NCBI GenBank assembly: GCA_029834535.1
Contig: JAQMWT010000393.1
Span: forward strand, 1-64,000
Direction: 5' to 3'
Source: Chrysophaeum taylorii
Lineage: Eukaryota; Sar; Pelagophyceae; Pelagomonadales; Pelagomonadaceae
DNA length: 64,000 nucleotides
Under the pieces are notes generated by a model that was given only the letters and a program-made list of their open reading frames with translations, did not search any database and was not told where the DNA came from. Positions within the stretch are counted from its first letter, which is position 1, and each line of letters begins with the position of its first letter. The translations under genes were made by a program, and so were the position numbers. This document shows, piece by piece, positions 60,457 to 64,000 of this stretch.

Positions 60457-61599
60457 CTAGGTGTCTTGGAGAAGAGGCGGAGTGCTGTGGTTTGGCAAAG
60501 GAGTATCGAAAGGCGCTGTGAGATGGCCGACAACGATCGCGGCTGTGACTCGTGCAAGCATGTACCCGAGTGCGAGAGCTGTTGGTGGAAAGACGTATGG
60601 TAAAACTGGATCTATGTCTTTGGCGCCGAGCAAAGTAAACTGTCGTACGTACCAAACTGCGCAGACGCCACAGACTGTGGCAACCACCGACGCTGACAGC
60701 GCGAGACTTCCGACGGAGCAGACAGCACTATAATCGACGAGCTGAAGAGATCTTGCAGTTGCAAAAACGGCGACGGCAGGGCAAAGAAAGAAAACGAACG
60801 GCCACCAATGAATCGCCGCCGCGAGGACGAGCGCAACGGCGATGGTTTTGTGCGCTGTCGCAAAGTAAGCAGGAAATCGTCGACGAAAGCTGGCAACGAA
60901 AACATGGATAAGAAAAAGTGCTCCGGTCAACGCCCCAGCCCAATAGATGAACCTGTACGGCCCGGCGCGAAAAGCGCGACGGTCTCTGGCGCAAGTATAA
61001 GCGAGTTCTCCCGCGAAGTGAACAGCGGCCCATCGAAGAGCTGACCACGCGATGGCCTTGTGCATCATCATCAATGAATCATTGGAGAGGCCTGTCAGTG
61101 GCACCAAAGCGCTGCATGATGCGGGGATGGCGACGAACGAGAGGTTCCAGCTCAAGGGAAAAGCCGCGGGCAATGCCAGCCCCAGGACAACATGCCACAC
61201 ATCGCTCTGGTAGAACGGATCCGACAAGTACGCCGCCGCAGGAACAGAGAACCAGAGGAGCTCGAGTACCGTCCAAAGGGCTCGAAAGCCGTGCGGAGCG
61301 CTCATCGTTAAGGGTCGTTTCCGATGCAGGTTCGAGACCGCGGCCGTCGCGGCCAGTGGGGCCGTCCACAGCCCGAGGACGACAAGGGCGAACGGTGTGA
61401 GCCCGGAGAACACGCCGCGATGAAAGCAAACGCCCGGACCGAAGGCGCCCCGCTTTGAGCAAGACCATTGATTAGTCAATCCACCGACTCCACCCACGCC
61501 CCCGACCTGCGCATCCAGTCTGAAAAGAGCGGTTCGGACTGGTTCGTAGATCATGCTGACGACGACGAGAGACAGGAGTCCAAGCTGGAGGGGAAGCAT
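60457..61599 (-). CDS. Ferric reductase-like transmembrane domain protein (bis-heme)
   Basis: 380 residues, at least eight hydrophobic segments. The ferric-reductase domain binds two b-hemes and passes electrons across a membrane. The heme ligands are plain: His180 and His194 (HKAIAWSALRWAAVH) and His250 and His264 (HKTIAVALVLAAAIH), each pair spaced by 13 residues as in FRE and NOX proteins. PYRFIYWAGALTGALFLIH lies between them. The FAD- and NADPH-binding domain that normally follows is absent; the chain ends about 116 residues after the last His with further membrane segments. It would therefore need a partner reductase, or serve another redox role. It lies between LINE fragments but its frame is intact. 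Confidence 0.8.
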   Translation of the reverse strand: MLPLQLGLLSLVVVSMIYEPVRTALFRLDAQVGGVGGVGGLTNQWSCSKRGAFGPGVCFHRGVFSGLTPFALVVLGLWTAPLAATAAVSNLHRKRPLTMSAPHGFRALWTVLELLWFSVPAAAYLSDPFYQSDVWHVVLGLALPAAFPLSWNLSFVAIPASCSALVPLTGLSNDSLMMMHKAIAWSALRWAAVHFAGELAYTCARDRRAFRAGPYRFIYWAGALTGALFLIHVFVASFRRRFPAYFATAHKTIAVALVLAAAIHWWPFVFFLCPAVAVFATARSLQLVDYSAVCSVGSLALSASVVATVCGVCAVWYVRQFTLLGAKDIDPVLPYVFPPTALALGYMLARVTAAIVVGHLTAPFDTPLPNHSTPPLLQDT

Positions 61600-61627
61600 T
61601 GTCGATCCAGTGGGAGTCAGTCGTAAG

Positions 61628-62270
61628 TCTGTCTTTAAATGTCGACTGCTAAGAGGGGGGGGTGTGTGTGGGGAGCATGAAGGATGTGGGTGGGTTTGTG
61701 GGGTATGAAGGATGTGCTTGACGGGCGGAGATAAGTACGCGGGACCTAGTCGGGGTCATCGCCGAGGCGTGGGGCAGGCGAAGAGAGGACGGGCCCCGCC
61801 CGTAGGTCGTACGCATGCTGCCGCCGGACGTATGTGCGACGAAGGGTGACGTCCTGCTGGGATCGGGCGGCCTGGGCGGGGTTCCCCGAGGCGGCGACAT
61901 GGGTGAGGGCGGTGAGGGCACAGCGAGCCCGGCCTAATGCGTTGGCGATCCCCCACTCACGGTAGATGCGGCGAGTTTGGGCCGCCTTTGCCTCTGTGAA
62001 GTTGGCGCAGCGGCTTGTCACCCAGGTTCGCGCAGCGATGCGCTCTGCGCATGTTTGGGCGAGAGCGTGGCACGCCGCGCTGGCCTCACCGAAGGCACCA
62101 AAGACGAGGCCGGCGACGGTGCCGTAGCTACGTAGCCGCTGTTCGACAGGGCCCAAGAAGCCAGGCGGTGGTGCTGTGCCCGGCTGGGGGATGATGGCGT
62201 CGATGCCGCAAGTCTGTCCCGTGCCGAGGCCGTTCCTATCTTCGGAGCCGCACAAACCCTCGACTAATAT
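61628..62270 (-). mobile_element. 5'-truncated LINE (ORF end, 3' UTR and short tail)
   Basis: Read on the minus strand: the end of an ORF (62255-61746), then CCCACATCCTTCATGCTCCC, CACACACACCCCCCCC, CTCTTAGCAGTCGACATTTAAA and a short GACAGACTTAC tail. The ORF end shows YGTVAGLVFGAFGEASAACHAL, a pattern I associate with the C-termini of LINE-type reverse transcriptase ORFs in protists. RT and endonuclease domains are missing. This longest copy identifies the short repeats at 4050, 9222 and 34258. Confidence 0.65.
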
Positions 62271-62283
62271 TAGGCATACTCTT

Positions 62284-63090
62284 CTAAACCCTAATGAGAA
62301 GGGCTAATAACGCCGGGGGCTGTTGCTGGTGGGCTATCCGTTTAGTGTCGAAAATACCGTAAAACGAGTTGTAGAAGGCGGCCGCATCGACGTGCACAGT
62401 CTCGTACTGCCGATGTCCATCAACGATCTTCTCTCTCACGACCTCTTGAAAGTGCGACGTTCGCGGCTTTCGAGGAGGTCCTCGTCGTCGTTCGAGTATT
62501 CGAGCCAAGTCCCCTTGGCATCGCGAGCGACGTGGATCGTCTCGTATGTTTCGGTGGGATCGCGAACGAAACAAGATCCGCAGACGCGATGATTTCGGGC
62601 GAATTGCTCGCGCGCGGTCTTGAAGTCGTCGTAACAGGCGAGTTTGACGTCGTCGTCCACGTAGCCAAAATGGTGAAGATCACGCCGGCAATCTCGAAGA
62701 GAGGCGTCAACCAACTGCTGCAAAAAGTCTGCGAGTTCGTCGACTTCGCCACGTTCGACGGGCGATTCTCTAGGGCGGCCCGAGCGTCGCGCGCGGCTTT
62801 GTGGTCGTTGGCCTTCTTGAGCTTGTCCTCGAGGTAAAGGAGTCGCAGGACTTCTCGAAGAGCGGCACTCGCATCGCGGTCGTAAAGATGCTCTAGGCCC
62901 GCGGGGTCATCTCGAAGCTCTTGGTGTCGCTCCACCCGCGCGCGAGCACGACGGTGGCGTTTTTGGTCGGTCGTCGAGGTCGCGGCGTTTTTGCTGCTTC
63001 CCAGCTTCGCTTGGGTAGTGCCGCGCAGGCCGCGCGTGTCTCGCGCGATCGGCGTCGCCATCATTTCTTCGTGGCGGAAAGATCCATCGG
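62284..63090 (-). pseudogene. Helitron-like ORF fragment with CxxC-RDP motif
   Basis: Three minus frames (63064-62420, 62723-62436, 62574-62284) follow one another by frameshift. Readable parts are YDDFKTAREQFARNHRVCGS then CFVRDPTETYETIHV, and YETVHVDAAAFYNSFYGIFD. The CxxC-x-RDP-x3-Y pattern with FxxNxRxC before it resembles the cysteine region upstream of the Rep domain in algal and oomycete Helitrons. The N-terminus is basic. No Rep HUH motif is present in the fragment. Confidence 0.4.
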
Positions 63091-63437
63091 TTCTTGGAAA
63101 TTGTTGGACCGTTGAAGGGTTTGAACCTTCATTGAAGTATTTGAATCTTCTTCAACGAGGTTGGAACCTGCTCAAACATGGCATCAACGGCTAGGCTTAC
63201 ATCCCGAACTTTTTTATGCGTTGCTGTTGATATTGTCAACGGCTAGCAGCATATATGCCCCCCCGCTCGCTCACTCGCTCGCTCGTTCGTTCGTTTGCCC
63301 CCCAACAAAAAGGACTACGTAGTGCGTCGCGAAGGGAACGAGAGGCTGGTGTGGGCAGAAAGAGAGAGAGGGGGGGGGGGGGGGTCCGTCCGCTGCCCGG
63401 GTTGTCGCGCGCACGTCACGTCTATACAACATACGAG
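63091..63437. other. Spacer with short repeats
   Basis: It contains GTTGAAGGGTTTGAACC-like short repeats at 63110-63180, a copy of TTGTCAACGGCTAGCA also seen at 12845 and 13370, and a (CGCT)n / G-run stretch. No supported gene. Confidence 0.5.
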
Positions 63438-64000
63438 TCATGTAGAGTTTGAGAGTGTCCGCGAGGTCCACCATGGTTTTGATTTACGGCGGCGGGCGTG
63501 GCGGTACCAGAGGGGAGGGTGCACGAGGACGCCGAGGCAGTTACCATTGGCGTACTCGTAGTGGACGCGGGCGATGCCGAGCCGCGTCATGACAGCCACC
63601 AGGAGCGCGAGCTTGGGGACGATGAGGGGGAGCTCGGGGTAGGGGGTGTGGTCGAAGGCGTCGTGGGGGGCTATCGTGGGGGCGTGGGCGCGGGCGCGGT
63701 CACCGAGGGCGGCGGCGAGGTCGTCGTCTGTTTTGGCCGCGACAAAGCGGAGCGCGGCCCACGCGTCGGAGATAGAGATGTCGGGCGTACCGTGGACGTC
63801 GGCGGCGAGGCGGAAGATGGAGGTGCGATGTCCAAAGCCGACGACGTCCTTGTCGCGGATGGCGCGGGCGAGCCAGTCGGGGGTCGGGGGGAGGTCGATG
63901 TTCTTTACGAGCGCCAAGGCGCGGTCGAGGGGGACGGGATTCGGCGTCGCGTCGAATCGATCGAGGTCGCGCAGCAGCGCGAGGACGTCGGAAGAGCCGA
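63438..64000 (-). CDS. Hypothetical protein, partial (runs off the right edge)
   Basis: An open minus frame enters from the right edge and continues to a stop at 63438, at least 187 residues. The product reads VKNIDLPPTPDWLARAIRDK, GISDAW-like SISDAWAALRFVAAKTDDDL, and PYPELPLIVPKLALLVAVMT. It looks like a real alpha-helical protein by composition, but I cannot name it. The last 17 residues (KSKPWWTSRTLSNST) look less natural. A further frame at 63474-63271 begins VDLADTLKLYMTRML, so a short intron may follow and the true C-terminus may differ. Confidence 0.5.
   Translation of the reverse strand, partial: GSSDVLALLRDLDRFDATPNPVPLDRALALVKNIDLPPTPDWLARAIRDKDVVGFGHRTSIFRLAADVHGTPDISISDAWAALRFVAAKTDDDLAAALGDRARAHAPTIAPHDAFDHTPYPELPLIVPKLALLVAVMTRLGIARVHYEYANGNCLGVLVHPPLWYRHARRRKSKPWWTSRTLSNST

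Overview
This window looks like nuclear DNA of a GC-rich, intron-poor photosynthetic protist, most likely a stramenopile alga with a secondary plastid (pelagophyte-like). The reasons are eukaryote-only families (a virilizer-type m6A-writer subunit, SNF2/RING ATPase, TBC domain, HVA22/REEP, GT77), a plastid lipid-associated (PAP/fibrillin) protein whose N-terminus resembles a signal peptide plus plastid-targeting motif, and a prolyl-4-hydroxylase/ankyrin fusion of a kind I associate with such algae. This is inference from protein content; no rRNA or organelle marker is present.

Layout. 1-13.8 kb is a graveyard of mobile elements: a degenerate minus-strand ORF region ending in a hAT-like terminus, LINE 3' ends with microsatellite tails, a copia retrotransposon inside a CT tract, a Helitron helicase fragment, one uncharacterised ORF, and a 257-bp hAT-like MITE. 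13.9-36.8 kb is a compact host gene block: TAZ-like zinc-finger protein, unknown helical protein, PAP/fibrillin, NAD(P)H:quinone reductase-like flavoprotein, virilizer-like protein, RsfS/Iojap, SNF2-RING ATPase, alpha/beta hydrolase, P4H-ankyrin, GT77, a small membrane protein and an IQ-motif protein. 37.9-42.3 kb is a second copia copy with identical 74-bp LTRs and a 5-bp target duplication, inserted 14 bp upstream of an HVA22/REEP-like gene (42.3-43.8 kb). 44-46.4 kb holds a transposase-like pseudogene and a second MITE. 46.4-56.5 kb carries a 17-repeat ankyrin protein, an SCP2-PX-UbiB kinase fusion and a C2-TBC protein. 57-64 kb alternates mobile elements (an inverted Helitron fragment, two LINE fragments, a Helitron-like N-terminal fragment) with a ferric-reductase transmembrane protein and a gene running off the right edge.

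How genes relate. There are no operons. Genes are tightly packed, often divergent with almost no spacer (17835-17838; 35277/35391). Four genes need very short introns (36-59 bp, GT...AG) to join adjacent reading frames; every join is in frame and two restore or complete a recognisable domain. Functions point to RNA methylation, plastid or mitochondrial ribosome control, membrane traffic, quinone/lipid metabolism and glycosylation. The most unusual findings are the SCP2-PX-UbiB architecture, the very short introns, the copia family with tiny LTRs and no visible integrase core, and LINE 3' ends carrying different microsatellite tails.
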